Positions 29,380 to 37,674 of a stretch of DNA of 64,000 nt are shown here, piece after piece. The stretch's first letter is position 1. Each line of letters begins with the position of its first letter. The notes beneath the pieces are model-generated. The model made no database searches, was not told where the DNA came from, and worked only from the letters and a program-made list of their open reading frames with translations. The position numbers were made by a program, and so were the translations under genes. Source of the DNA: Rhodopseudomonas rhenobacensis (GTDB lineage: Bacteria > Pseudomonadota > Alphaproteobacteria > Rhizobiales > Xanthobacteraceae); NCBI RefSeq assembly GCF_014203125.1, contig NZ_JACHIH010000003.1, forward strand, positions 245,732 to 309,731. The letters run 5' to 3'.

Positions 29380-29955
29380 TTAAGCTGTAAGTTGAGTGTT
29401 GACGATCTCGCCGGCGGAGGTGGTCAAACCGCCGTTGATCGCGGAGCGCAGCCGCCGTTCGCGCTGCAGTTCGGCCATCATGGCTTCGTCCATGACGTGC
29501 AAGGCATCGGTCGGGCAGACCTCGACGCAGGCCGGACCCTTTTCCCGGTTGATGCAGAGGTCGCATTTGTGGGCTTCGGCCTTGACGCCGTCGGCCACGG
29601 TGACACCGGCGAAGCTGCGATAGGTCGGCTGGGTGATGACTTCCATCACGCCGAACGGGCAGGCCACGACGCAGGTCTTGCAGCCCAGGCAGCGGGACTG
29701 ATCGATCTGCACGGTGCCGACGTTATAATAGATGGCGCCGCTCGGGCAGGCCTTCAGGCACGGCGCTTCTTCGCAATGATGACAGGTCACGGGGGTCGAG
29801 ACCGTGAGGGTCTGCATCAGCTTGATGCGCGGCGTGAAGTGGCTCGGCGTGAGCGCCCCCACGGTCTGCGACGGCTCGTGCGCAAGCGCGCATGCCACCT
29901 CGCAGGTATGACACCCAATACACTTGTTGGGTTCGCTGACGATGAATCGATTCAT
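29380..29955 (-). CDS. hydN: HydN/HycB-like four-cluster ferredoxin subunit
   Basis: 191 residues from MNRFIVSEP, preceded by GGAGATGTGGAGA. Four [4Fe-4S] motifs are visible: CIGCHTCEVAC, CHHCEEAPCLKAC, CLGCKTCVVAC, and CDLCINREKGPACVEVC. It is the probable direct electron acceptor of FdhF. Being cotranscribed with fdhF matches E. coli hydN rather than hycB, but its start MNRF is shared by both. Paralogous to the rightward hyfA-like protein. Confidence 0.88.
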   Translation of the reverse strand: MNRFIVSEPNKCIGCHTCEVACALAHEPSQTVGALTPSHFTPRIKLMQTLTVSTPVTCHHCEEAPCLKACPSGAIYYNVGTVQIDQSRCLGCKTCVVACPFGVMEVITQPTYRSFAGVTVADGVKAEAHKCDLCINREKGPACVEVCPTDALHVMDEAMMAELQRERRLRSAINGGLTTSAGEIVNTQLTA

Positions 29956-30100
29956 TCTCCACATCTCCACTTAGGCGACGTCCGCAGGTGAAGGCCGCGC
30001 GGTGAAGTCCGCGTGGCCCATTTCGCGTGGCGGCTCGGTTTGCCCGCACGTCGCCCGGCCCATCATCAAGATTTGTTATCGCTTAATAAAACCAAGATAT

Positions 30101-30116
30101 GGGCGTGCGTGTTGCA
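30101..30116 (+). promoter_or_regulatory. Sigma-54-like promoter for the rightward hyf operon (candidate)
   Basis: GGGCGTGCGTGTTGCA keeps the GG-N10-GC spacing (GG at 30102-30103, GC at 30114-30115) with a perfect TTGCA -12 element and a partial -24. The start of transcription would be near 30127, giving a leader of about 270 bases before hyfA. E. coli hyc and hyf promoters are sigma-54-dependent, which makes this plausible. Matched by eye only. Confidence 0.4.
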
Positions 30117-30128
30117 GGTAATCTGCCA
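30113..30128 (-). promoter_or_regulatory. Sigma-54-like promoter for hydN-fdhF-hypA (candidate)
   Basis: On the minus strand TGGCAGATTACCTGCA matches the TGGCACG-N4-TTGCA consensus well (TGGCA kept, GG-N10-GC spacing). Its -12 GC dinucleotide is the same base pair step as that of the rightward candidate, so the two promoters interleave. Predicted transcription start near 30102, about 147 bases before hydN. Confidence 0.55.
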
Positions 30129-30155
30129 TGTACATTACGCGTTCGAACAATAGAA

Positions 30156-30169
30156 CTGATCTAGATCAA
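30156..30169. promoter_or_regulatory. FNR/FixK/AadR-type box
   Basis: CTGATCTAGATCAA fits TTGAT-N4-ATCAA with one mismatch. An AT-rich CAAAAT about 31 bases to the right of its centre is in class II position for a -10 box (30193-30198), so it may drive the hyf operon anaerobically. It also lies about 60 bases upstream of the predicted hydN start point. Confidence 0.5.
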
Positions 30170-30398
30170 AATTACAAAACATGAGAGATCCGCAAAATTA
30201 GCTGGTCTCACTTTCAATTTTCGGTGTACGTGTCATTCGGAAGCAGCGAATACTTCGATTTACTTCTCTTGTTAGGTAATTCTTCTTGGATCATCAGTTC
30301 TGCTTATCGAAATCCCCAGGACCTGACGCACCGTCAGGCCGTGGCACGCGGTGGAGCGATTCACCGTCGGGGCCAGCCATCAACGTGGAGAGATGGAC

Positions 30399-31016
30399 AT
30401 GAATCGCTTTGTCATCGCAGACCCGGGGCGATGCATCGGCTGCAATACCTGTATGGCCGCATGCTCGACGGTACACAGCGCCGTCGGGCTGCAGGCGCAT
30501 CCGCGGCTATCAGTGACCCGAACTTACGAGATCACCGCGCCGGTGCAGTGTCGCCACTGCGAGGATGCGCCGTGCGCCCGGGTCTGCCCGGTCGACGCCA
30601 TCAAGCTCGCCGACGATCAGGTGATGCTCAGCGAGCAGGCCTGCATCGGCTGCAAGATGTGCGCGATCGCCTGTCCGTTCGGCGCGATCACGCCGTCCGG
30701 CACCTCGGTCTCCGGCGTCGCCGGCATCAAGATCGACCGGCCGACCGAATCCGCCGCGCTCGACCCGCTGCTCGGCTGGAGCATCGGCGTCCGCACCGTC
30801 GCGGTGAAATGCGACCTGTGCAGTTTCCAAGAGGCCGGCCCCGAATGTGTCCGCGTCTGTCCCACCGCAGCTCTGCATGTGGTGAACGGGCGGTCGCTCG
30901 ATCGCGCCAACGCCGACAAGCGGCTGGCCAGTGCGGCGGCCAACGTCGCGCTCAGCATCGTCGGCTTCGACGCTTCGTCCCAAGCCAACACTCCATCGAT
31001 TGAGGAGCGCGACTGA
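30399..31016 (+). CDS. hyfA: Formate hydrogenlyase electron-transfer subunit HyfA/HycB-like
   Basis: 205 residues from MNRFVIADPGRC; in-frame Mets two and sixteen codons earlier are alternatives. Four [4Fe-4S] sites: CIGCNTCMAAC, CRHCEDAPCARVC, CIGCKMCAIAC, and CDLCSFQEAGPECVRVC. As the first gene of the hyf operon it fits HyfA, the link between FdhF and the hydrogenase arm. RBS GTGGAGAG. It ends one base before the hyfB start. Confidence 0.9.
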   Translation: MNRFVIADPGRCIGCNTCMAACSTVHSAVGLQAHPRLSVTRTYEITAPVQCRHCEDAPCARVCPVDAIKLADDQVMLSEQACIGCKMCAIACPFGAITPSGTSVSGVAGIKIDRPTESAALDPLLGWSIGVRTVAVKCDLCSFQEAGPECVRVCPTAALHVVNGRSLDRANADKRLASAAANVALSIVGFDASSQANTPSIEERD

Positions 31017-31017
31017 C

Positions 31018-33033
31018 ATGACTCCGATCCAGCTTCTATGTGCCTCGCTCGCCTGCTCCATCGTTGCCGCCTTCGGCAGCCTGTTGCTGTCGCGCGCTGA
31101 AAACTGGGCGATCAGCTTCGCCGGCCTCGGCGGCCTGGTCGCCGCGGTGCTCGGCGGCGTCGCCGGCGCTTCGGTGCTGAGCGGCGCGCCGCTCGTGCTC
31201 GACGTCGCCGGTCCGTTCTCCTTCGCCCACTTCATCATCAGGCTCGACGCCTTGTCGGGCCTGATGGTGCTGGTGATCTCCACGCTCGCCGCCGTCGCCT
31301 CGATCTACTCGTTCTCTTACGTGCGTGAGTATGGCGGGCGCGGCGTCGGGCCGATGGGCTTCTTCTTCAACCTCTTCGTCGCCTCGATGGTGTTGGTGGT
31401 GGTCGCGGACAACGCCTTCTGGTTCCTGGTGTTCTTCGAGATGATGTCGCTCGCCTCGTACTTCCTGGTGATCTTCGACCAGGACGAGGAAGCGGTGTCG
31501 GCCGGGTTCATCTACTTCCTGGTGGCGCACGCCGGTTCGGTGGCGATCATGGCCGGGTTCTTCCTGATGGCCAACGCCGCCGGCTCGCTCGACTTCGCGG
31601 CGTTCCGCGCCACGCATCCGTCGGCGCTGGTGGCCTCGATCGTGTTCGTGCTGTCGCTGCTCGGGTTCGGCGCCAAGGCCGGCATGATCCCGCTGCACGT
31701 CTGGCTGCCGCGGGCCCATCCGGCCGCGCCCTCGCACGCCTCCGCGCTGATGTCCGGCGTGATGATCAAGATCGGCGTGTTCGGTATCCTCAAGGTCAGC
31801 GTCGATCTGCTCGGCGGCGACGTGTTGTGGTGGGGCATCGCGGTGCTCGCACTCGGCGCGATCTCGTCGGTGCTCGGCGTGATCTACGCGTTGGCCGAAC
31901 ACGACATCAAGCGGCTACTGGCCTATCACTCGGTCGAGAACATCGGCATCATCATGCTCGGCATCGGCACCGGCATGATCGGCATCGCCACGCACCATCC
32001 GCTGGTCGCGATGCTCGGAATGCTCGCCGGTCTCTATCACCTCATCAACCACGCGATCTTCAAGGGCCTGCTGTTCCTCGGCGCCGGCGCCGTGATCTTC
32101 CGGATGCACACCAAGGACATGGACAAGATGGGCGGCCTCGCCCGCACCATGCCGTGGACCTCGGCCTGCTTCCTGGTCGGCGCGCTCGCGATCTCGGCGA
32201 TCCCGCCGCTCAACGGCTTCGTCTCGGAGTGGTTCACCTACCAGGCGCTGTTCGCCGCGGCACTCGACGGCACCTTCCTGGTGCAGTTCGCCACCCCGAT
32301 CGCCGCGACCGCACTGGCGCTGACCGGCGCGCTCGCCGTGATGTGCTTCGTCAAGGCCTACGGCGAGATGTTCTCCGGCCTGCCGCGCAGCAAGAAGGCG
32401 GAACAGACCACCGAGGTGCCGGCGCCGATGATCATCGGCATGGTGCTGTTGGCCGCGGCCTGCGTCGGCCTCGGGCTTGCGGCGCCGCTGGTGGTGCCGG
32501 TGATCGGCGGCATCGCCGCCGCGATCCTGCACATGCCGCCGGCATCGTTCGCCAACGGCGTCATGGTGCTGCCGGGCGATCCCGCCCACACCCTGCTGTC
32601 GACGCCGTTGCTGGCGGTGCTCTTGGTCGGACTTGCCACCGTGCCGCTGGCGATCAGCGCGGCGTTCTCCGGATCCCGCGCCAACCGCCGTCAGGCCGCC
32701 GAGCCGTGGGCCTGCGGTTATCTGCCGGACGCCCACATGACCGTCACCGCGCACTCCTTCGCGCAGCCGATCCGGATGTTCTTCGCGCCGCTCTACGCGG
32801 TGCGCCGGACCGCCGCGGCGGCCTCCGAGGGCATCGAGCGGCAGTTCGTCAAGCTGGTGTCGCTGGCCCGCCGCGGTGAGCCGATGCTCGACCGCGCGCT
32901 GGTCGGTCCGTCGATCAGCTTCGTCGGCGGTGTCGGGAAGCGTCTGCAGATCCTGCAAAGCGGCGCGCTGTCCACCTACTGCCTCTACATCGTCGCGGCG
33001 CTCGCGATCCTCCTCCTCATTACGCTTCGCTAG
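31018..33033 (+). CDS. hyfB: Hydrogenase-4-type membrane subunit HyfB (NuoL/antiporter-like)
   Basis: 671 residues, as long as E. coli HyfB (672). About 15-16 membrane helices of the proton-translocating Mrp/NuoL/N fold. The core Proton_antipo_M region is seen in FFEMMSLASYFLVIF (Glu in helix 5), GAKAGMIPLHVWLPRAHPAAPSHASALMSGVMIKIG and LAYHSVENIGIIMLGIG. It is part of the membrane arm that anchors the hydrogenase and may pump ions. Confidence 0.93.
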   Translation: MTPIQLLCASLACSIVAAFGSLLLSRAENWAISFAGLGGLVAAVLGGVAGASVLSGAPLVLDVAGPFSFAHFIIRLDALSGLMVLVISTLAAVASIYSFSYVREYGGRGVGPMGFFFNLFVASMVLVVVADNAFWFLVFFEMMSLASYFLVIFDQDEEAVSAGFIYFLVAHAGSVAIMAGFFLMANAAGSLDFAAFRATHPSALVASIVFVLSLLGFGAKAGMIPLHVWLPRAHPAAPSHASALMSGVMIKIGVFGILKVSVDLLGGDVLWWGIAVLALGAISSVLGVIYALAEHDIKRLLAYHSVENIGIIMLGIGTGMIGIATHHPLVAMLGMLAGLYHLINHAIFKGLLFLGAGAVIFRMHTKDMDKMGGLARTMPWTSACFLVGALAISAIPPLNGFVSEWFTYQALFAAALDGTFLVQFATPIAATALALTGALAVMCFVKAYGEMFSGLPRSKKAEQTTEVPAPMIIGMVLLAAACVGLGLAAPLVVPVIGGIAAAILHMPPASFANGVMVLPGDPAHTLLSTPLLAVLLVGLATVPLAISAAFSGSRANRRQAAEPWACGYLPDAHMTVTAHSFAQPIRMFFAPLYAVRRTAAAASEGIERQFVKLVSLARRGEPMLDRALVGPSISFVGGVGKRLQILQSGALSTYCLYIVAALAILLLITLR

Positions 33034-33046
33034 GAGAGAAACAGTC

Positions 33047-33985
33047 GTGCCCACTCTCACTCAAGTCTCGCTGGCATTCGTGCAAGCCCTCTTGCTGCTC
33101 GCTGCCGCACCCTTGTTCACCGGCATCACCCGCGTGCTCCGCGCCAAGATGCACACCCGGCGCGGGCCGGGCGTGCTGCAGGACTACCGCGACGTCATCA
33201 AGCTGTTACGGCGGCAGAATCTGCAGCCGCCGGCGGCCGGTTTCGCGTTCCGCGCGATGCCGACGGTGATGATCGCCGCGCTCTTGACCATCGCCATGGC
33301 GGTGCCGGTCTTGACCCGCGCCGTGCCGATCCCCGGCCTCGGTGATCTGATCACGGTAATCTACCTGTTCGCCATCGTGCGGTTCTTCTTCTCGCTGTCG
33401 GGCCTCGACTCCGGTTCGTCCTTCGCCGGCATCGGCGGCAGCCGCGAACTGACGCTCGGCGTGCTGGTCGAACCGACCCTGGTGCTGTCGCTGCTGGTGT
33501 GCGCGTTGCTCGCCGGCAGCACCGACATCGGCGCGATGGGCGAGGCGATCGCCACCGGGCACGTCCGCTCGGCGGGCGCGGTGTTGCTGGCCGGCGCGGC
33601 GGCGATCTTCGCCTGCTACTTCGAACTCGGCAAACTGCCCTACGACATGGCCGAAGCCGAGCAGGAACTGCAGGAAGGCCCGCTGTCGGAATATTCCGGT
33701 CCGTCGCTGGCGCTGCTCAAGGTCGCGATGGGGTTCAAGCAACTGCTGATCCTGGCCTTCGTGTTCGCGATCTTCGTGCCCTACGGCAGTTCGTCCGACA
33801 CCAGCCTGGTCGGGCTGTTGATCGGCCTCGCCGCCTTCATCGCGAAGATCGCCGTGGTCGCTGTGGTGCTCGGCGTCGTCGAGAACAGCGTGGCGCGGGC
33901 GCGTTTCCGCCTGACGCCGCGGCACAGCTGGTTCGGGCTCGGCATCGCCTCGCTCGCCTTCGTCTTTTACATCTCTGGCCTGTGA
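33047..33985 (+). CDS. hyfC: Hydrogenase-4-type membrane subunit HyfC (NuoH-like)
   Basis: 312 residues, GTG start after TAGGAGAGAAACA. About eight membrane helices of the NuoH/HycD fold. Conserved RRGPGVLQDYRDVIKLLRR in the first cytoplasmic loop and ELGKLPYDMAEAEQELQEG, the acidic loop facing the quinone-like cavity in complex I. It links the hydrogenase small subunit to the membrane arm. Confidence 0.93.
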   Translation: MPTLTQVSLAFVQALLLLAAAPLFTGITRVLRAKMHTRRGPGVLQDYRDVIKLLRRQNLQPPAAGFAFRAMPTVMIAALLTIAMAVPVLTRAVPIPGLGDLITVIYLFAIVRFFFSLSGLDSGSSFAGIGGSRELTLGVLVEPTLVLSLLVCALLAGSTDIGAMGEAIATGHVRSAGAVLLAGAAAIFACYFELGKLPYDMAEAEQELQEGPLSEYSGPSLALLKVAMGFKQLLILAFVFAIFVPYGSSSDTSLVGLLIGLAAFIAKIAVVAVVLGVVENSVARARFRLTPRHSWFGLGIASLAFVFYISGL

Positions 33986-34001
33986 GCCGAGGAGCAAAGC
34001 C

Positions 34002-35441
34002 ATGATCGCCCTTGCGCTAGCAAGCATCCTACTTCCCACCGTCGGAGCGGCTCTCATCGCGCTCTCGCCGCGGTCGGCCTCAAAACGCCTCGGCCAGATC
34101 TTCGCCGGCCTGGCCACCGCCTGCCTCCTGGTCCTTGCCTATCAGTTCTCTGTCGGCGGCAAGATCCCCGCGGAATACTCCGTCATCAACTTCGGCGGGG
34201 TCGAGATCCTCGGCTTCGGCGTCGACACCGTCTCGGTGTTGGTCGCCTGCGCCGTGGTCGGCATCGGCTTCCTGATCTCGATCTATTCCGGCGGCTACCT
34301 CGACGCCGGCAATCGCGAGCATCCCGACATCGTGCGGCGGCGCTACTTCGCCTTCCTCTCGCTGTTCATCGGCGCGATGGCAGGCCTGGTGTTCTCCACC
34401 ACGGTGATCGGCCAATTGGTGTTCTTCGAAATCAGCGGCGTCTGCTCCTGGGCGTTGATCGGCTACTACGAAAAGCCGAAGTCGCTGTATTCCGCCGCCA
34501 AGGCGCTGATCATCACCCACATCGCCTCGCTCGGGCTGTATGTCGCGGCGAGCGTGATGTTCCTGGAGACCCACACCTTCGCGCTGTCGGCGATCGGTGG
34601 ATTGTCCGAGACCGCCAAGACCATCGTGCTGCTGGCGATCCTGGTCGCCGCCTGGGGCAAGTCGGCGCAGCTGCCGTTCCACATGTGGCTGCCCGACGCC
34701 ATGGAAGCGCCGACCCCGGTCAGCGCCTACCTGCACGCCGCCTCGATGGTCAAAGTCGGCGTCTACATCTTCGCCCGCGCGCTGATGTCGTCGAACGGCG
34801 CGCCGGAACTGGTCGGCTACGTCTGCACTATCATGGCGACCATCACCCTGGTGTACGGCTTCATCATGTATCTGCCGCAGTGTGACATGAAGCGGCTGCT
34901 CGCTTACTCCACCATCACCCAGCTGTCCTACATGTTCCTCGGTCTCGGGCTGTCGGTGTTCGGTTCGCAGATGGCCTTCAACGGCGCCATCGCTCACTTG
35001 TTCAACCATGCCTTCGCCAAGACGCTGTTCTTCTTGGTCGCCGGCGCACTCAGCTACACGACCGGAACGCGCATGTTGCCGCTGTTGCGCGGCGTCCTGT
35101 CGAAATCGCCACTGCTCGGCATCGCCTTCGTGGTGGCGGCCTTGGCGATCGCCGGCGTCCCGCCGTTCAACGGCTTCTTCTCGAAGTTCGCGATCTTCGC
35201 CGGTGGCTTTGAGGTCGCTCAACAGCACCCCTTGCTGATGGTGCTGTTGGTGATCGCGTTGCTTGAATCGGTCGGCAGCTTCGCCTGGTTCCTGAAATGG
35301 GTCGGTTGGACAGTGCCGGGTCGTCCGTCGGAGGCGGTGGCCGCTGCGTCGCCGGTTCCGCTCTCCATGCAGATCGTGCTGATCACGTTGATCGTCATGG
35401 CAGTCTGCTCAAGCTTCATCGCCGCTATCTGGCTCGGTTGA
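34002..35441 (+). CDS. hyfD: Hydrogenase-4-type membrane subunit HyfD (NuoN/M-like antiporter)
   Basis: 479 residues, the same length as E. coli HyfD. About 14 membrane helices. Proton-antiporter core with FFEISGVCSWALIGYYE (conserved Glu), KSAQLPFHMWLPDAMEAPTPVSAYLHAASMVKVG and MKRLLAYSTITQLSYMFLGL. Together with HyfB and HyfF it gives three antiporter-like subunits, the hallmark of the Hyf rather than the smaller Hyc complex. Confidence 0.93.
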   Translation: MIALALASILLPTVGAALIALSPRSASKRLGQIFAGLATACLLVLAYQFSVGGKIPAEYSVINFGGVEILGFGVDTVSVLVACAVVGIGFLISIYSGGYLDAGNREHPDIVRRRYFAFLSLFIGAMAGLVFSTTVIGQLVFFEISGVCSWALIGYYEKPKSLYSAAKALIITHIASLGLYVAASVMFLETHTFALSAIGGLSETAKTIVLLAILVAAWGKSAQLPFHMWLPDAMEAPTPVSAYLHAASMVKVGVYIFARALMSSNGAPELVGYVCTIMATITLVYGFIMYLPQCDMKRLLAYSTITQLSYMFLGLGLSVFGSQMAFNGAIAHLFNHAFAKTLFFLVAGALSYTTGTRMLPLLRGVLSKSPLLGIAFVVAALAIAGVPPFNGFFSKFAIFAGGFEVAQQHPLLMVLLVIALLESVGSFAWFLKWVGWTVPGRPSEAVAAASPVPLSMQIVLITLIVMAVCSSFIAAIWLG

Positions 35442-35451
35442 GGACAACAAG

Positions 35452-36105
35452 ATGTCTGGATTACAGATCGTAAATGGGCTCGCGGGCCTGCTGATAGTCA
35501 CCTCGCTATTGGTCGTGGTGGCGCGCAAGCCCTCACAATCGGCCAAGTTCTACGCGCTTCAATCGTTGGTGCTGGTCGCGGTGTTCGTCGCGCTCGGCTC
35601 CGCCACCAACGCGCCGCAACTCTACGTCTGGGCGGCGGTGGCCTTCGTCACCAAGGTGGTGCTGGTGCCGGTGATCATGGCACGCAGCTTCGGCCGCTTG
35701 TCGGACGAACGGCTCGGAAGCGGCGAGCGGATCTCGCCCGCCGTCACCGTGTTGCTCGCCGCCGTCGTCGTCCTGCTGTGCACGCTGATCATCTCCGGCG
35801 TGACGCTGCCGGCGGCCGCGGGGATCAAGCCCGCGCTGGCGATCTCGCTCGCCCACTTCTTCTTCGGGCTGGCCTGCATCGTGACCCAGCGCAACATCCT
35901 CAAGCAGGTGTTCGGCTATTGCCTGATGGAGAACGGCTCGCACCTCACGCTGGCTCTGCTGGCGGGGAGTGCCCCCGAGCTGGTCGAGATCGGCATCACC
36001 ACCGACGCCGTCTTCGCCGTCGTCATCATGGTCATCCTGGCCACCCAAATTAACCGCAAGCTGGCGACCCTCGACGCCGACCAGCTCACCACCCTGAAGG
36101 GATGA
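35452..36105 (+). CDS. hyfE: Hydrogenase-4-type membrane subunit HyfE
   Basis: 217 residues with six to seven membrane helices, NuoK-like in its second half (FGLACIVTQRNILKQVFGYCLMENGSHLTLALLAG). E. coli HyfE has 216 residues. It starts 10 bases after hyfD and its stop overlaps the hyfF start (ATGA). hyfD, hyfE and hyfF are found in Hyf-type but not Hyc-type clusters. Confidence 0.92.
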   Translation: MSGLQIVNGLAGLLIVTSLLVVVARKPSQSAKFYALQSLVLVAVFVALGSATNAPQLYVWAAVAFVTKVVLVPVIMARSFGRLSDERLGSGERISPAVTVLLAAVVVLLCTLIISGVTLPAAAGIKPALAISLAHFFFGLACIVTQRNILKQVFGYCLMENGSHLTLALLAGSAPELVEIGITTDAVFAVVIMVILATQINRKLATLDADQLTTLKG

Positions 36106-37649
36106 TCGCCATGGTCGCCTCGGACCTGCCTCCCCTCCTGCTGCTTTCCCCTCTGGTCTTCGCGCTGGTGATCTTCGCGATGCCCACGAGTGGGCGATCT
36201 GCCAGGCTCATCGAACTGCTGCATCTCGTCTCGATCGTCGGCACGCTGGTGTTGGCTCTCACCACCGTCGGCTACGTGCTGTCGCACGGAACCCTGGTGA
36301 CCTTCGGCGACTGGCTGATGGTCGATCCGCTGGCCGCGATCTTCGTCGGTCTGATCGGCGTGGTCGGCTGCCTCACCGGGTTCTATTCGATCGGTTACAT
36401 CCGGCACGACGTCGCGCATGGTGAACTGACCGCGGTGAAGCAGAAGCTGTACTACGGCTTCTTCAACCTGTTCCTGTTCACCATGCTGCTGGTGGTCACC
36501 GCCAACAACATCGTGATGATGTGGGTGGGGATCGAAGCCACCACGCTCGGCTCGGCGTTCCTGGTCGGCATCTACGGCAAGGGCACCTCGCTGGAAGCCG
36601 CCTGGAAATACCTGATCATCTGTTCGGTGGGTGTCGCCTTCGGCCTCTACGGCACGGTGTTGACCTTCGCCAATGCGTCGGCCTCGATCGATCCGCACCA
36701 GGCCGTGCTGTGGACCAGCATCCTTGCCCATGCCCAGGACCTCGATCCGACGCTGGTCAAGATCGCCTTCGTGTTTGTGCTGATCGGCTTCGGCACCAAG
36801 GCCGGCATCTTCCCGATGCATGCCTGGCTGCCCGACGCGCACTCCGAGGCGCCGAGCCCGGTGTCGGGTCTGCTGTCCGGCGTGCTCTTGAAGTGCGGCC
36901 TGTTCGTGATCATCCGCTACTACGCGGTGACCATGAAGGCAATCGGCCCGGAGTTCCCGCAGTCGATCCTGCTGGTGCTGGGCGTGTTGACGGTTGCGGT
37001 GTCGGCCTTCCTGGTGTTCGTCCAGCACGACTTCAAGCGCAAGCTGGCCTACCACTCGATCGAACACGTCGGCCTGATCGTGATCGGTCTCGGCGTCGGC
37101 GGCCCGCTCGGAATCGCCGCGGCGCTGCTGCACACCATCAACCACAGCTTCACCAAGGCGCTGTTGTTCTGCGGCTCGGGCAACGTGCTGCAGAAGTACG
37201 GCACCCGTGATCTGCGCTCGGTCAAGGGCATCCTGCGCACCGCGCCGGTGACCGGGCTGTTCATCATGGCGGGTGCGCTCGCGCTGGCCGGCTTCCCGCC
37301 GTTCAACGTGTTCGTCTCGGAGTTCATGGTGTTCGCCGCCGGCCTCGACGCCGGATATCCGAAGCTGATGATCCTGGTCGCGCTGCTGTTCACCATCACG
37401 GTTGCGGCGCTGGTCGACATCATCGCGCATTCGGTGCTCGGCAAGGCTCCTGAGAACATGGAGAAGAGCGACTCCAGCTGGCTGTCGCTCGCGCCGATGG
37501 GGGTGCTGCTCGCTCTCATCATGGTGTTTGGCGTCGCGATGCCCCGCCCGGTCGGCGACATCCTGCGCCAGGCGACCGGCATCGTCATGGACCAAGGACA
37601 TGCGACGGCCACCGCGACGCCGATCGAACACGTCGCGGCGAAGAAATAA
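36102..37649 (+). CDS. hyfF: Hydrogenase-4-type membrane subunit HyfF (antiporter-like)
   Basis: 515 residues (E. coli HyfF 526), overlapping hyfE by 4 bases; a Met three codons in is an alternative start. About 14 membrane helices. The antiporter core includes MMWVGIEATTLGSAFLVGIYG, GFGTKAGIFPMHAWLPDAHSEAPSPVSGLLSGVLLKCG and KRKLAYHSIEHVGLIVIGLG. The third antiporter-like subunit of the arm. Confidence 0.93.
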   Translation: MIAMVASDLPPLLLLSPLVFALVIFAMPTSGRSARLIELLHLVSIVGTLVLALTTVGYVLSHGTLVTFGDWLMVDPLAAIFVGLIGVVGCLTGFYSIGYIRHDVAHGELTAVKQKLYYGFFNLFLFTMLLVVTANNIVMMWVGIEATTLGSAFLVGIYGKGTSLEAAWKYLIICSVGVAFGLYGTVLTFANASASIDPHQAVLWTSILAHAQDLDPTLVKIAFVFVLIGFGTKAGIFPMHAWLPDAHSEAPSPVSGLLSGVLLKCGLFVIIRYYAVTMKAIGPEFPQSILLVLGVLTVAVSAFLVFVQHDFKRKLAYHSIEHVGLIVIGLGVGGPLGIAAALLHTINHSFTKALLFCGSGNVLQKYGTRDLRSVKGILRTAPVTGLFIMAGALALAGFPPFNVFVSEFMVFAAGLDAGYPKLMILVALLFTITVAALVDIIAHSVLGKAPENMEKSDSSWLSLAPMGVLLALIMVFGVAMPRPVGDILRQATGIVMDQGHATATATPIEHVAAKK

Positions 37650-37674
37650 CCGCCGGCCCCAACGGAGAACTGCC

